A DNA stretch of 64,000 bases from Paraburkholderia ultramafica (GCF_902859915.1 NZ_CADIKK010000003.1:248001-312000), one strand, 5' to 3'; numbered from the stretch's first letter, positions 26,485 to 34,518 are shown. Notes: generated from the sequence alone by a model not told the origin. Translations and numbers: made by a program.

Positions 26485-27375
26485 GTGCAATACGCGCAAT
26501 TGCGGGCATTTCATGCGGTCGCGGAACATGGCGGGTTTTCCAAAGCCGCGCAGGCGCTGTCGCTGACGCAGCCGGCGGTGTCGGATCATGTGCGGCGGCT
26601 GGAGCAGGACTACGGCGTCAAGCTGTTCGAGCGCGGGCCGCGCGGCGTCGAAACTACCGAACTGGGCTTGCGCCTGTTCAGCGTGACGCGCCACATGCTG
26701 AGTTGCGAGCGCGACGCGCGGCAACTGCTGGAGTCGGCGGGCGGGCTCGAGTCCGGCTCGCTGTCGCTCGTCGCCGACGCGCCCGATCTGGCGGTCGCGC
26801 TGATCGGCGCGTTTCGCAAGCTGCATCCGGGAATCGTCGTGACGCTGTCGATCGCCAATGCCGCGGACTGCATGCAGCGCGTGCTGTCGAGCGCGGTGGA
26901 CGCGGCCATTACCGCCGCGCCGCAAGTGCACAGCCGGCTGGAGTCGCGTGTGTTGCGGCGCGACCCGCTGGTGGCGATGGTGCCCGCCAGCTATCCGGTC
27001 GCGAAGAAACGCAAGCTCAGCTACGCGGAACTGGTCAGGCAGCCGATGATTTTCCGCGAGTCGCAATCCGTCACGCAGCAGTTGCTCGAAATCGAACTGG
27101 TGCGTGAGTCGTTGCAGGTGGAACCGGTGATGTACGTCGATGGGCGCGAGGCGTTGGAAGAAGCAGTTGCGCAAGGCATGGGTGTAGGCGTGATCGCACG
27201 CGCCGAATTCAACGAGTCGCGGCGGATCAGGATGATTCCGCTGCAGGATTGTCAGGTGCAGATGATCGAATCGCTGACGCGGCTGGCGGAGCGGCCGGGG
27301 TCGAATCTGCTGGATGCGTTGTTCGCGGTGCGGTTGCCGAGCCCCACTCCGGTTGATGCTGGAGCGGCCGGATAA
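26485..27375 (+). CDS. LysR-family regulator, probable 2-AEP regulator
   Basis: A 296-residue LysR protein starting at GTG 26485 (MQYAQLRAFHAVAEHGGFSK) with helix-turn-helix SLTQPAVSDHVRRLEQDYGV and a full effector domain. The divergent arrangement with phnW and the 118-base shared promoter region make it the likely activator of 2-aminoethylphosphonate utilisation; LysR proteins in this position are known for phnWX-type loci. It ends before a strong shared hairpin. Confidence 0.85.
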   Translation: MQYAQLRAFHAVAEHGGFSKAAQALSLTQPAVSDHVRRLEQDYGVKLFERGPRGVETTELGLRLFSVTRHMLSCERDARQLLESAGGLESGSLSLVADAPDLAVALIGAFRKLHPGIVVTLSIANAADCMQRVLSSAVDAAITAAPQVHSRLESRVLRRDPLVAMVPASYPVAKKRKLSYAELVRQPMIFRESQSVTQQLLEIELVRESLQVEPVMYVDGREALEEAVAQGMGVGVIARAEFNESRRIRMIPLQDCQVQMIESLTRLAERPGSNLLDALFAVRLPSPTPVDAGAAG

Positions 27376-27379
27376 AAGC

Positions 27380-27422
27380 GCAAGCCGCCCGGCAGGCGAT
27401 GGCTGAGCCTGGGGCGGCTTGC
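27380..27422. terminator. Bidirectional terminator-like hairpin
   Basis: A perfect 11-base stem (GCAAGCCGCCC/GGGCGGCTTGC) with a 21-base loop lies between the convergent LysR and SDR genes. A 12-base direct repeat (TGCTGTGCTGCC twice, 27424-27447) follows it. It has no long T-run. Confidence 0.55.
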
Positions 27423-27449
27423 TTGCTGTGCTGCCTGCTGTGCTGCCTG

Positions 27450-28196
27450 TTAACGCGATCCGCCGCTCGCAATCAGACTTTCGCCCGTCAACCAGCGCGA
27501 GTCATCGGACGCGAGGAACGCGACGATATCGGCGATATCGTCGGGTTGACCGATGCGCCCGAGCGGCGTCGTGCTGACGGCCCACGTTTCGAAATCCGAA
27601 CCAATGATGCCCGCGCTATGCGTGCCTTCCGTCGCGACCATGCCCGGATTCACCGAGTTGACGCGAATCTTGCGCGGACCGAGCTCCTTCGCGAGCACGC
27701 CCGTGATGCCGTCCACCGCGCCTTTGGTCGCCGTATACACCGCGCTGCCCGGCGGCGTGATGCGGCTCACCACCGAACTGACGTTGACGATGCTGCCGCC
27801 TTCGCCGAGATGCTTGACCGCGGCCTGCGTGGTCAACAGCAGCCCTAGCACGTTCACATTGAAGTGCTTATGGAAGTGCTCTTCGGTGATCTCTTCGATC
27901 GGCGCGAATTCATACACGCCCGAGTTGTTGACGAGGATGTCGAGATGCCCATAGGTTTCGATCGCCGCATCGATGATGCCTTGCGCGTCGGCGGCTTTGG
28001 CGACGTCCCCGCCAACCGCCACCGCCTTGCCGCCCGCCGCGGTGATCGCATCGACCACGCTGTCGGCGCCCGCTTTGCTGGACGCGTAGTTCACCACCAC
28101 CGACGCGCCCTGCGCGGCCAATGCCTTCGCAATGGCCGCGCCGATACCCTTCGATCCGCCGGTTACAACCGCAACTTTACCTGTGAGCTTGCTCAT
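27450..28196 (-). CDS. Short-chain dehydrogenase/reductase
   Basis: A 248-residue classical SDR. It has the NADP(H) motif VTGGSKGIGAAIAKAL, the NNSG motif (LVNNSGVYEF), Ser in VNVSSVVS, the catalytic YTATK, and the C-terminal GESLIASGGSR. Such proteins are usually annotated as glucose 1-dehydrogenase-like or 3-oxoacyl-ACP reductase-like; the substrate cannot be told. ATG 28196 is chosen from the family N-terminus MSKLTGKVAVVTGG. The decayed LysR gene 270 bases upstream on the opposite strand is the likely former regulator, since LysR-SDR divergent pairs are common. Confidence 0.88.
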   Translation of the reverse strand: MSKLTGKVAVVTGGSKGIGAAIAKALAAQGASVVVNYASSKAGADSVVDAITAAGGKAVAVGGDVAKAADAQGIIDAAIETYGHLDILVNNSGVYEFAPIEEITEEHFHKHFNVNVLGLLLTTQAAVKHLGEGGSIVNVSSVVSRITPPGSAVYTATKGAVDGITGVLAKELGPRKIRVNSVNPGMVATEGTHSAGIIGSDFETWAVSTTPLGRIGQPDDIADIVAFLASDDSRWLTGESLIASGGSR

Positions 28197-28468
28197 GATC
28201 ATGTCCTTTAAATGGGATTCGCGCCGACGTGCTGTCGCGAAGATTCGCGGGGCTGACGTCGATGAAGCCGGAAATGCAGTGGCGCTGTCACTGCACACAA
28301 TGTAGGCATGTCGGCCGCACGGATAAAGCGGCTGAAGGCGAATAGTTACGTTGGTTGAAACGAACAATCGGAAATCCGCAGGCGCGGCATGCACACAGGC
28401 ACACGCACGCGCTCGCCAGATGACAGCGTCCTGTTAAGGCAGTTTGTGAATTCAGCGCTTACGCAGTA

Positions 28469-28826
28469 GCGCGATCTGGCCGGCGCGCGACGCTCGCCGA
28501 AGTGGCGGATCGGGAATTCATCGGTCTCAGCGCGGACAGCGCGTTGCACGCCTACCTTGGGGGAGCGCGCGTTGCTGGCCGGCCAGTCCGTCGGCTTTCG
28601 CGCCCACATGCGCACGTTCGACGGCATCTGCTGCAGGGTCGAACAAGGCGCCGGCATCGGTATCGTGCCGGCCACGGCGGCCAGGCGCTATCGCGGCACG
28701 CCGGGCATCCACACGATCGAGCTGGCCGACAGCTGGGCCTCGCGGCAGTTGCTGGTCTGCATGCGCGATCTGAACGCGATGCCGAGACCGGAAAAGGCGC
28801 TGGTCCGGCACCTGGCCGGGATCTAG
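28469..28826 (+). pseudogene. LysR-family regulator, frameshifted C-terminal remnant
   Basis: From 28469 one frame reads RDLAGATLAEVADREFIGLS and ends at HAYLG; the adjacent frame continues without a gap as ERALLAGQSVGFRAHMRTFD, then GAGIGIVPATAARRYRG to a TAG at 28826. Together these are the last ~118 residues of a LysR effector domain. The frames join at a run of five G (CTTGGGGGAGC); four would restore Tyr-Leu-Gly-Glu-Arg. The N-terminal two thirds including the DNA-binding domain are missing. Confidence 0.75.
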
Positions 28827-29014
28827 CGGTTCGGTTCGGCGCTGTCTGCGTCGCCTTGATATCAGTTCGATTTATCCAACTGGCTATTTTTAATCGATTT
28901 GCCTGATTCTACGAAGGTTCTTATCCTTGATGCACAAGCGCATGCGGTTCGACGCATGCGGCGTCCGCACTGCTCGCAGTGCTCCTTGCAGTGCTCATTC
29001 TTGTCGGCAAGATC

Positions 29015-29992
29015 ATGGAAAGAACCACCTTCAACGTGCGCGTCGATAGCGTCCGCGACGAAGCGCATGGCGTGCGCTCGTTCAGCGTGTCGCGTCTGGA
29101 CGGCCAGCCGTTCGACCACTACGAACCCGGCGCGCACATCGACGTCACCGGCCCGTCCGGGCTCATGCGGCAATATTCGTTATGCGGCGACCCGGATCAT
29201 CGCGACGCGCATCTGTTTGCGGTGAAGCGCGAAGACGCTTCGCGCGGCGGCTCGCGTGCGCTGCATGACGAGGTTGCGGTCGGCAGCGAGCTGACGGTCG
29301 GCGCACCGCGCAATCTGTTTCAGCTTGCGCCCGGCGCCGACGAACACATGCTGGTCGCCGCGGGCATCGGCGTGACCCCGCTGCTGAGCATGGCGTACCG
29401 GTTGCTCAGGCAACAGCAGCGCTTCGTCCTGCATTATTTCGCGCGCTGCGCGGAGCATGCGGCGTTCTTGCCGCTGCTCTCGCGTGCACCGTTCAGCGAC
29501 TACGTGAAGTTTCACTTCGGCGTCGCGCGGGAGCAACTCGATGCCGTGCTCGGCGACTGTCTGGCGGGCGCGCGCGAAGGCACGCACATCTACACCTGCG
29601 GCCCCGCGCCTTTCATGGAGCGCGTGGTGGCGATCGGCGAAACGCGTGTCGCGCCGGAGGCGATTCACCTCGAACGGTTCGCCGCCGACCCCGCTCCCGC
29701 TGTCAGCGGCGAATCCGCCGCGCTCGACGCATTCGACGTGCGGATCGCCAGTAGTGGCGCGGCCGTGCGTGTGGACAAGGACACAACCATCGTCGCGGCG
29801 TTGGCGTCGATCGGCATCGAAGTGGACACATCGTGCGGCGAAGGCGTGTGCGGCACCTGCATGGTCGACGTGGTGAGCGGCGCACCCGAACATCGCGACC
29901 ATTGCCTGAGCAAAGCGGAACGCGCGAGCGGCAAGGTGATCTGCTGCTGCGTGTCGCGCGCGACGTCGCCGGTGCTGGTGCTGGATCTTTAA
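29015..29992 (+). CDS. Phthalate-dioxygenase-reductase-type oxidoreductase
   Basis: A 325-residue three-domain reductase: an FMN-binding domain (RQYSLCGDP at about 51-59, the RxYS motif), an NAD domain (VAAGIGVTPLLSMAYRL; YTCGPAPFM), and a C-terminal plant-type [2Fe-2S] domain with Cys in DTSCGEGVCGTCM and the distal CLSKAE. Such proteins (VanB, PDR) pass electrons from NADH to a Rieske oxygenase. No oxygenase gene is adjacent, so it is an orphan; the ring-hydroxylating remnants at 39 kb are a distant candidate only. ATG 29015 starts the conserved domain. Its stop overlaps that of hepT by two bases. Confidence 0.88.
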   Translation: MERTTFNVRVDSVRDEAHGVRSFSVSRLDGQPFDHYEPGAHIDVTGPSGLMRQYSLCGDPDHRDAHLFAVKREDASRGGSRALHDEVAVGSELTVGAPRNLFQLAPGADEHMLVAAGIGVTPLLSMAYRLLRQQQRFVLHYFARCAEHAAFLPLLSRAPFSDYVKFHFGVAREQLDAVLGDCLAGAREGTHIYTCGPAPFMERVVAIGETRVAPEAIHLERFAADPAPAVSGESAALDAFDVRIASSGAAVRVDKDTTIVAALASIGIEVDTSCGEGVCGTCMVDVVSGAPEHRDHCLSKAERASGKVICCCVSRATSPVLVLDL

Positions 29993-30300
29993 CGCGCCGC
30001 GCTTTGCCGCACGTCGGGTAGTTGCTTCAGCAGCGCTGTTTGTACGGTGTCCCACACCACGTCGAGGTTGATGTCGAAGTAGCCGTGGGCAATGCGGTTG
30101 CGCATGCCGCGCATGCTGCGCCAACGCACCTCGGGATGCGCCTGGGTGAATTCGGCGTAGCCATCCATCACCTTCGTGGCGGCCTCGCCGAGGATGATGA
30201 GACTCATGATGACGGCCTGCTGAGTGCGTTTGTCCACCATGAAGTCGACTTTGCCCAGGCGCTCCACGAAGCTGCACGCATCCGTCGCGGCCTGCTGCAT
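29989..30300 (-). CDS. hepT: HepT-like HEPN toxin (start codon uncertain)
   Basis: A 103-residue HEPN-domain protein with the RNase-type motif R-x4-H and the family signature RNRIAHGYFDINLDVVW; HepT toxins cleave RNA or tRNA until AMPylated by MntA. The first ATG in frame is 30300, but the conserved family N-terminus (SENRLPDYFDH) continues 12 codons further upstream in the same frame to an ATA codon at 30336-30334, exactly where a start overlapping the mntA stop is expected. Either ATA is used, ATG 30300 gives a shortened toxin, or expression is lost. It belongs to the MNT-HEPN (type VII) toxin-antitoxin class. Confidence 0.8.
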   Translation of the reverse strand: MQQAATDACSFVERLGKVDFMVDKRTQQAVIMSLIILGEAATKVMDGYAEFTQAHPEVRWRSMRGMRNRIAHGYFDINLDVVWDTVQTALLKQLPDVRQSAAR

Positions 30301-30332
30301 GTGGTCGAAGTAGTCGGGCAGGCGGTTCTCAC

Positions 30333-30623
30333 TTATACCGGCTGCGCCTCCGCAAGCACCTTGGCACGCAATTTCGACGGCAGATCTGCGGGGGTCAGCA
30401 GATCAACGTGGACACCCAGCAGCGATTCCAGTTCGTCTTGCAGTCCGCCCAGGTCGAACAGCGTGGCACCGGGCAACGCATCGACCAGCAGATCAAGGTC
30501 GCTGCCATCCTCGTCGGTGCCATGCAGCGCTGAGCCGAAGATGCGCGGGTTCGCCGTGCGAAAGCGGCTCGCCGCTTCGCGCACTGCACTTCGCTTGAGA
30601 TCAAGCACAACGGACGGTCGCAT
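30333..30623 (-). CDS. mntA: MntA-like nucleotidyltransferase antitoxin
   Basis: A 96-residue minimal nucleotidyltransferase with the motif GSALHGTDEDGSDLDLLVD (GS-x10-DxD), whose acidic residues bind metal for transfer of AMP to the HepT tyrosine. The C-terminal half (LGGLQDELESLLGVHVDLLT) carries the third Asp. ATG 30623 is chosen because AAGGA lies about ten bases upstream; 30650 is possible. It precedes hepT on the same strand with the stop TAA overlapping the presumed former hepT start. Confidence 0.85.
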   Translation of the reverse strand: MRPSVVLDLKRSAVREAASRFRTANPRIFGSALHGTDEDGSDLDLLVDALPGATLFDLGGLQDELESLLGVHVDLLTPADLPSKLRAKVLAEAQPV

Positions 30624-30719
30624 GGGACACTTTTCCTTATCGAAACTCATCGAAATAGTAAGAGGTTGAGAATACCGTTTCAAGAACTATATTCGGGAAT
30701 CGCAACGCTCGCTGCGCAC

Positions 30720-30932
30720 TCAAAACAGATAACCGATGAACAGCAGCCTGAACATCACCACCGGATCCAGCTCGGGCCGTTCGTTATTCGCGCAGTACAG
30801 GTGCGCCACCTTCTCGCGGATGAATTCGAAATCCACCGACGCGACGATCTTGCGCAGCAGGTAGTCCTTCGACATGAGCTCTTCGAGCATAACCATCTCG
30901 AGTTTGTGTTGCACAGTCGGTTTCGTCAGCAT
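30720..30932 (-). pseudogene. IS1182-type transposase, N-terminal remnant
   Basis: The 70-residue product (MLTKPTVQHKLEMVMLEELM, later LDPVVMFRLLFIGYLF) is the start of an IS1182/IS5-superfamily transposase, ending in a TGA where the family continues with GIRSERQL. Full enzymes have 450-500 residues, so the DDE domain is gone. No terminal inverted repeat could be identified. It lies between the toxin-antitoxin pair and the cat operon. Confidence 0.7.
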
Positions 30933-30945
30933 GCCGCATTAAACG

Positions 30946-30974
30946 GCAAAGCCTGGCTCAGGGCCAGGCTTTGC
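30946..30974 (-). terminator. Strong hairpin downstream of the cat operon (distal)
   Basis: A perfect 12-base stem (GCAAAGCCTGGC/GCCAGGCTTTGC) with a five-base loop, followed on the minus strand by CGTTTAAT. It ends transcripts coming from catC. Confidence 0.7.
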
Positions 30975-30995
30975 GGGTACTTTGTCAGCAATCTG

Positions 30996-31017
30996 AGGTG
31001 CTGCCTTCGCAGCACCT
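30996..31017 (-). terminator. Hairpin directly after catC (proximal)
   Basis: A perfect nine-base stem (AGGTGCTGC/GCAGCACCT) with a four-base loop 17 bases after the catC stop. With the second hairpin at 30946 it forms a tandem terminator for the catBAC operon. Confidence 0.7.
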
Positions 31018-31033
31018 TCTTACTCTTCCTCTC

Positions 31034-31324
31034 TTACCGGTCGTCGTCGCGAATCGACGACGCATGCCGGCACAGCGCACGCACCTCGACATCCATATAC
31101 GGAAACAGCGGCAACTGGCTCAGCAGGTCGTGCAGATGCGCGGGGCTTTCCACATCGAACACGCTGATATTCGCGTAGCGCCCGGCGATGCGCCACAGGT
31201 GCCGCCATACGCCTTCCTGCTGGAGCCTTTGCGACATCGCTTTCTCGTCCGCCTTCAGACGCGCGGCGCGTTGCGCATCCATATCGGGTGGCAGATTGAC
31301 GGTCATCTCGACGTGAAACAGCAT
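31034..31324 (-). CDS. catC: Muconolactone delta-isomerase
   Basis: A 96-residue small isomerase (MLFHVEMTVNLPPDMD, later LWRIAGRYANISVFDVE and LPLFPYMDVEVRAL). CatC forms a decamer and converts muconolactone to 3-oxoadipate enol-lactone, the third step of catechol ortho cleavage. Its length and motifs match the family. ATG 31324 begins the conserved sequence. It is last in catB-catA-catC, 155 bases after catA, and is followed by two terminator hairpins. Confidence 0.93.
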   Translation of the reverse strand: MLFHVEMTVNLPPDMDAQRAARLKADEKAMSQRLQQEGVWRHLWRIAGRYANISVFDVESPAHLHDLLSQLPLFPYMDVEVRALCRHASSIRDDDR

Positions 31325-31479
31325 GCTTGCTCTCCTGGTATGATCGATTGGGTGGATCGATACGGTGATCGGTAAACAAGGACCCTGGCTTACGCGGCAA
31401 AACACACGCCGCGCAAACCAGGGTCGACAGATTCCTGCAGTAGTACGCTCAGGCGCTTTCTCTCATCGCATCCGCAGCA

Positions 31480-32388
31480 TCAGGCTTCGGCGCGCACACG
31501 CTCCACTTCGGCGCCCGGCAGATTGTCGCGTTCGTTGAACAGCGTGAAGTCGAAATCGATCAGCGCGAAGTTGCCTTCCACGCCGTACGGTTTGCCTTCG
31601 GCGCCTTCCGCCTGCCTGACGGCCGGCACGAGGCCGTCGCGCGTGGCGAACGCGAAGTCGTCCCACAGATACGGATCGCCGTCGATGTTGATCTGCGTCG
31701 TCAGCTTGCGGCAGCCCGGCGCGGACACGAAGAAGTGGATATGCGCCGGACGATGTCCGTGACGGCCGAGCTGATCGAGCAACCGTTGCGTTTGCCCTTG
31801 CGGCGGCACGCTATAGCCGACCGGCACGACGCTGCGGAAGCTGTATTTGCCCTCGGCGTCCGTGCGAATCGAACGGCGCAGATTGAACGCCGATTGCGAT
31901 TTGTCGAAGTACGAGTAGTTGCCGAGATGGTTCGCGTGCCACACTTCGACCAGCGCATTCGCCAACGGCTTGCCGTTTTCGCCGAACACGCGGCCGCGCA
32001 TCACCAGCGTCTGGCCAGGATCGGTGCCGTCATCGAGCCGCGCATGTCCGACGGACTCAGGCGCGCCCGCCACATACAACGGCCCTTCGATCGTGCGCGG
32101 CGTGCCGCCTTCAATGCCGGCCTTTGCTTCCGCTTCGTCCAGACGCACATCGAGAAAATGCTCGAACCCGAGACCCGCGGCCAGCAGACCCAGCTCGCCG
32201 CTCTTGCCGGCTTCGCCGAGATAGTTCAGCGCGGTCCAGAATTCGTCAGGCTGCACGTCGAGATCTTCGATCGTATAGAACAGGTCTTGCACGATCCGGT
32301 TGACGATCTGCTTCGTGCGCGGATTGCCTTCACTGGTGGCGCTGTCGTTGATCTTTTGCAGCAGCGTGTCGATGGCTTGCTTGTTCAT
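31480..32388 (-). CDS. catA: Catechol 1,2-dioxygenase
   Basis: A 302-residue intradiol dioxygenase. The N-terminal helical dimerisation domain (about 1-100) is followed by the Fe(III) domain with ligands Tyr in GNYSYFDKSQ, the second Tyr in VPVGYSVPPQG, and the two His in GRHGHRPAHIHFFVSAPG. CatA opens catechol to cis,cis-muconate. GGAGATACCCC before ATG 32388 gives a firm start. It lies 59 bases after catB in the same transcript. Confidence 0.95.
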   Translation of the reverse strand: MNKQAIDTLLQKINDSATSEGNPRTKQIVNRIVQDLFYTIEDLDVQPDEFWTALNYLGEAGKSGELGLLAAGLGFEHFLDVRLDEAEAKAGIEGGTPRTIEGPLYVAGAPESVGHARLDDGTDPGQTLVMRGRVFGENGKPLANALVEVWHANHLGNYSYFDKSQSAFNLRRSIRTDAEGKYSFRSVVPVGYSVPPQGQTQRLLDQLGRHGHRPAHIHFFVSAPGCRKLTTQINIDGDPYLWDDFAFATRDGLVPAVRQAEGAEGKPYGVEGNFALIDFDFTLFNERDNLPGAEVERVRAEA

Positions 32389-32447
32389 GGGGTATCTCCT
32401 AAGTTTGATGTTCTGGATGGCTAACGGATGAGCCAGCCAGTCGGCCT

Positions 32448-33605
32448 TCAGTTCGTGGTAACGCTTGCGCCTTTGCGCGTATCGCGCCGCAGACGGTCGA
32501 TCTTGTCCCAGTCGAGCGTGATGCCGAGACCTGGACCTTGCGGCAGATGCAGCGCAAAGTTTTCGTAGCGCAGCGGCTCGGTCAGGATTTCTTCGGTCAA
32601 CAGCAAGGGACCGAACAGCTCCGTGCTCCACTTCAACTCGCCGAACGTGCTGAAGAGTTGCGCCGAGGCGATCGTGCCGACCGCGCCTTCGAGCATCGTG
32701 CCGCCATACAGGTCGATGTTCGCGGCCGACGCAATCGCGGCCACCTGCGCGGCGCCGCTCAAGCCGCCCGATTGCGCGATCTTCACCGCGAAGACATCCG
32801 CGGCACGCGCGCTGGCAATCGCGAACGCATCCGCCGGGCCGTGCAATGCTTCGTCGGCCATGATCGGCACTTGAGCGAGTTCGGTCAGACGCTTGAGACC
32901 CGCGCGATTGTCCGCGGCGATCGGCTGCTCGATCAGCGTGACGCCGGCATCGGCGAAACGTCGGGCCGCCCAGATCGCTTCCGATTCGGTCCACGCCTGG
33001 TTCACGTCGACTCGTACTTCGCCGCGCCCTTCCAGTGCTTTTTTGATCGCGACGACATGCGCGACGTCGTCAGCCACCGCGCGCGAACCGATCTTCAACT
33101 TGAACACGCGATGACGCTTCACTTCATACACGCGCCCGGCTTCGTCGATGTCGCGGTTCGTATCGCCGCTCGCGAGCGTCCACGCCACCTCCACCGAATC
33201 ACGCACGCGCCCGCCGAACAACTCCGACAACGGCACGCCGACGCGTTGCGCCTGCGCATCGAACAACGCGGTTTCAACCGCGCACCTGGCAAACCGGTTG
33301 CCTTGAAACAGCTCGCGCAGCTTCGCCGTCGCGGCGCCCGGGCGGGTCGCGTCCATACCCTTGAGCAGCGGCGTGAAATACGTGTCGATGTTGACCTTGA
33401 TACTCTCGGGGCTCTCCTCGCCATACGCGAGACCACCGATGGTGGTGCCCTCGCCCACGCCGACCACGCCGTCCGCGCAACGGATGCGCACCAGCACGAG
33501 CGTCTGGCAGTTCATCGTTGCAACCGAGAGGCGGTGTGGACGAATCGTCGGTACGTCGACGAGGATCGTCTCCACGCTCTCGATCTTCACGGGTGTTGCT
33601 AACAT
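32448..33605 (-). CDS. catB: Muconate cycloisomerase
   Basis: A 385-residue enolase-superfamily enzyme. Seen: the N-terminal capping domain with VDVPTIRPHRLSVATM, the catalytic KxK (FKLKIGSRAV), metal ligands Asp in VDVNQAWTE, Glu in LIEQPIA, Asp in ADEALHGP, and the second base Lys in FAVKIAQSGG. It converts cis,cis-muconate to muconolactone. It is the first gene of catBAC. Upstream lies an ATAC-N7-GTAT site of the CatR/BenM kind but no catR gene, which normally sits divergently here. Confidence 0.95.
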   Translation of the reverse strand: MLATPVKIESVETILVDVPTIRPHRLSVATMNCQTLVLVRIRCADGVVGVGEGTTIGGLAYGEESPESIKVNIDTYFTPLLKGMDATRPGAATAKLRELFQGNRFARCAVETALFDAQAQRVGVPLSELFGGRVRDSVEVAWTLASGDTNRDIDEAGRVYEVKRHRVFKLKIGSRAVADDVAHVVAIKKALEGRGEVRVDVNQAWTESEAIWAARRFADAGVTLIEQPIAADNRAGLKRLTELAQVPIMADEALHGPADAFAIASARAADVFAVKIAQSGGLSGAAQVAAIASAANIDLYGGTMLEGAVGTIASAQLFSTFGELKWSTELFGPLLLTEEILTEPLRYENFALHLPQGPGLGITLDWDKIDRLRRDTRKGASVTTN

Positions 33606-33692
33606 TCGTTGCCCTCCTGAACTGCTGTACCGGGGAGCCCCATATTAGAAACAAACCCGCGCGGCAGTCCAACACCGATTCCGACTACTTCA

Positions 33693-33707
33693 ATACTTTG
33701 ACGGTAT
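33693..33707. promoter_or_regulatory. CatR/BenM-type operator upstream of catB
   Basis: ATAC-TTTGACG-GTAT exactly matches the ATAC-N7-GTAT recognition site known for the muconate-responsive LysR regulators CatM, BenM and CatR. It lies 88 bases before the catB start codon. Confidence 0.65.
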
Positions 33708-33710
33708 GGC

Positions 33711-33866
33711 GTGCCGGACCAGGCTGAGAAGTCTCATGCCGAGCATCACTGGTGGGACTGGTACGCTCCTTATCTGAGCGCGCGTCAGAACGGCCGCAGT
33801 CCTGAGGATGCAGTAGCGCAAGCCGACCGTTATATGGAGCAGGTCCTTCGTGTTCTCCCCCGATGA
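33711..33866 (+). CDS. Small hypothetical protein
   Basis: A 51-codon frame from GTG 33711 encodes AEKSHAEHHWWDWYAPYLSA, then RQNGRSPEDAVAQADRYMEQ and VLRVLPR. The Trp/His-rich start and amphipathic helix, in contrast to the Arg-rich shadow frames around it, suggest a real small protein; similar 'HWWDWYA.YM.AR.NG' sequences are known to me from Burkholderia and mycobacteria. The start overlaps the end of the cat operator region and has only a poor ribosome binding site, so it may be the remnant of a longer gene. Confidence 0.5.
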   Translation: MPDQAEKSHAEHHWWDWYAPYLSARQNGRSPEDAVAQADRYMEQVLRVLPR

Positions 33867-34074
33867 CGCCGTTCGAGTGACCGAACTCTCCAGGTACGTC
33901 CACCGCCCGGCGCGTGACTGTCTTCTCTAGTGACCGCCGGGGGGCAGCCATGCCCGGACCTGCTGCGTGAGGTGACCGGCACGGGCATCATAAGCAAACG
34001 TTCCGATGCGTTTGAGCGATTCATAAAAAGCCGCACTGATTCGCTGAATGTGGCTTTTGTTTCATAAGGTTTTT

Positions 34075-34518
34075 TTAAATGCCTTTTTCGCGCAGCGACG
34101 CGACATACTGCCTGGCTGCCTCGTTGCCATGCGCGAGCGCCCGTGACCCAAGAGAAAACCCCAACTGCGACTCATGAGCGACTGCGCTGCGGTCATCATC
34201 AAAGAGCTTGGCCGCGCGGCGCAGATGTTGCGCCGCTTGCACATGCAGTTCCGACGCCGCTGCGTGATGTTGCGCGGCAGTCAGGCCACTCTCGACAGCG
34301 CCCGCCGACGGCGGACCGCCCGCATGCTTCGCAGCGGCATTGGACTCGTCAATCGCAAACAACGCATGGCCCTGCGCCAATACCGCCTGATGAGCGGCAT
34401 GATCGTAATCCTTGCCCGCCTCGTAATACTGCGATGCCTCCCGATGAAACCGCGCTGCCTGCTCATGATGCAATGCGGCAGCATCGAGATGTCCCTTTTT
34501 ACTTTGTTTGGTATTCAT
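34075..34518 (-). CDS. Ala/His-rich helical protein, unknown function
   Basis: A 147-residue protein beginning MNTKQSKKGHLDAAALHHEQ. It consists of helices rich in Ala, His, Gln and Glu with HH pairs repeated about every 25-35 residues (LHHEQAARFHREAS, TAAQHHAAASELHVQAAQHL). This resembles small stress-induced helical-bundle proteins, but I cannot name a family. GGGAG before ATG 34518 supports the start. It stands alone. Confidence 0.65.
   Translation of the reverse strand: MNTKQSKKGHLDAAALHHEQAARFHREASQYYEAGKDYDHAAHQAVLAQGHALFAIDESNAAAKHAGGPPSAGAVESGLTAAQHHAAASELHVQAAQHLRRAAKLFDDDRSAVAHESQLGFSLGSRALAHGNEAARQYVASLREKGI

Noticed and set aside
28346..28675. 109-residue minus-strand frame
   Set aside because: It is antisense to the decayed LysR gene and not conserved-looking.
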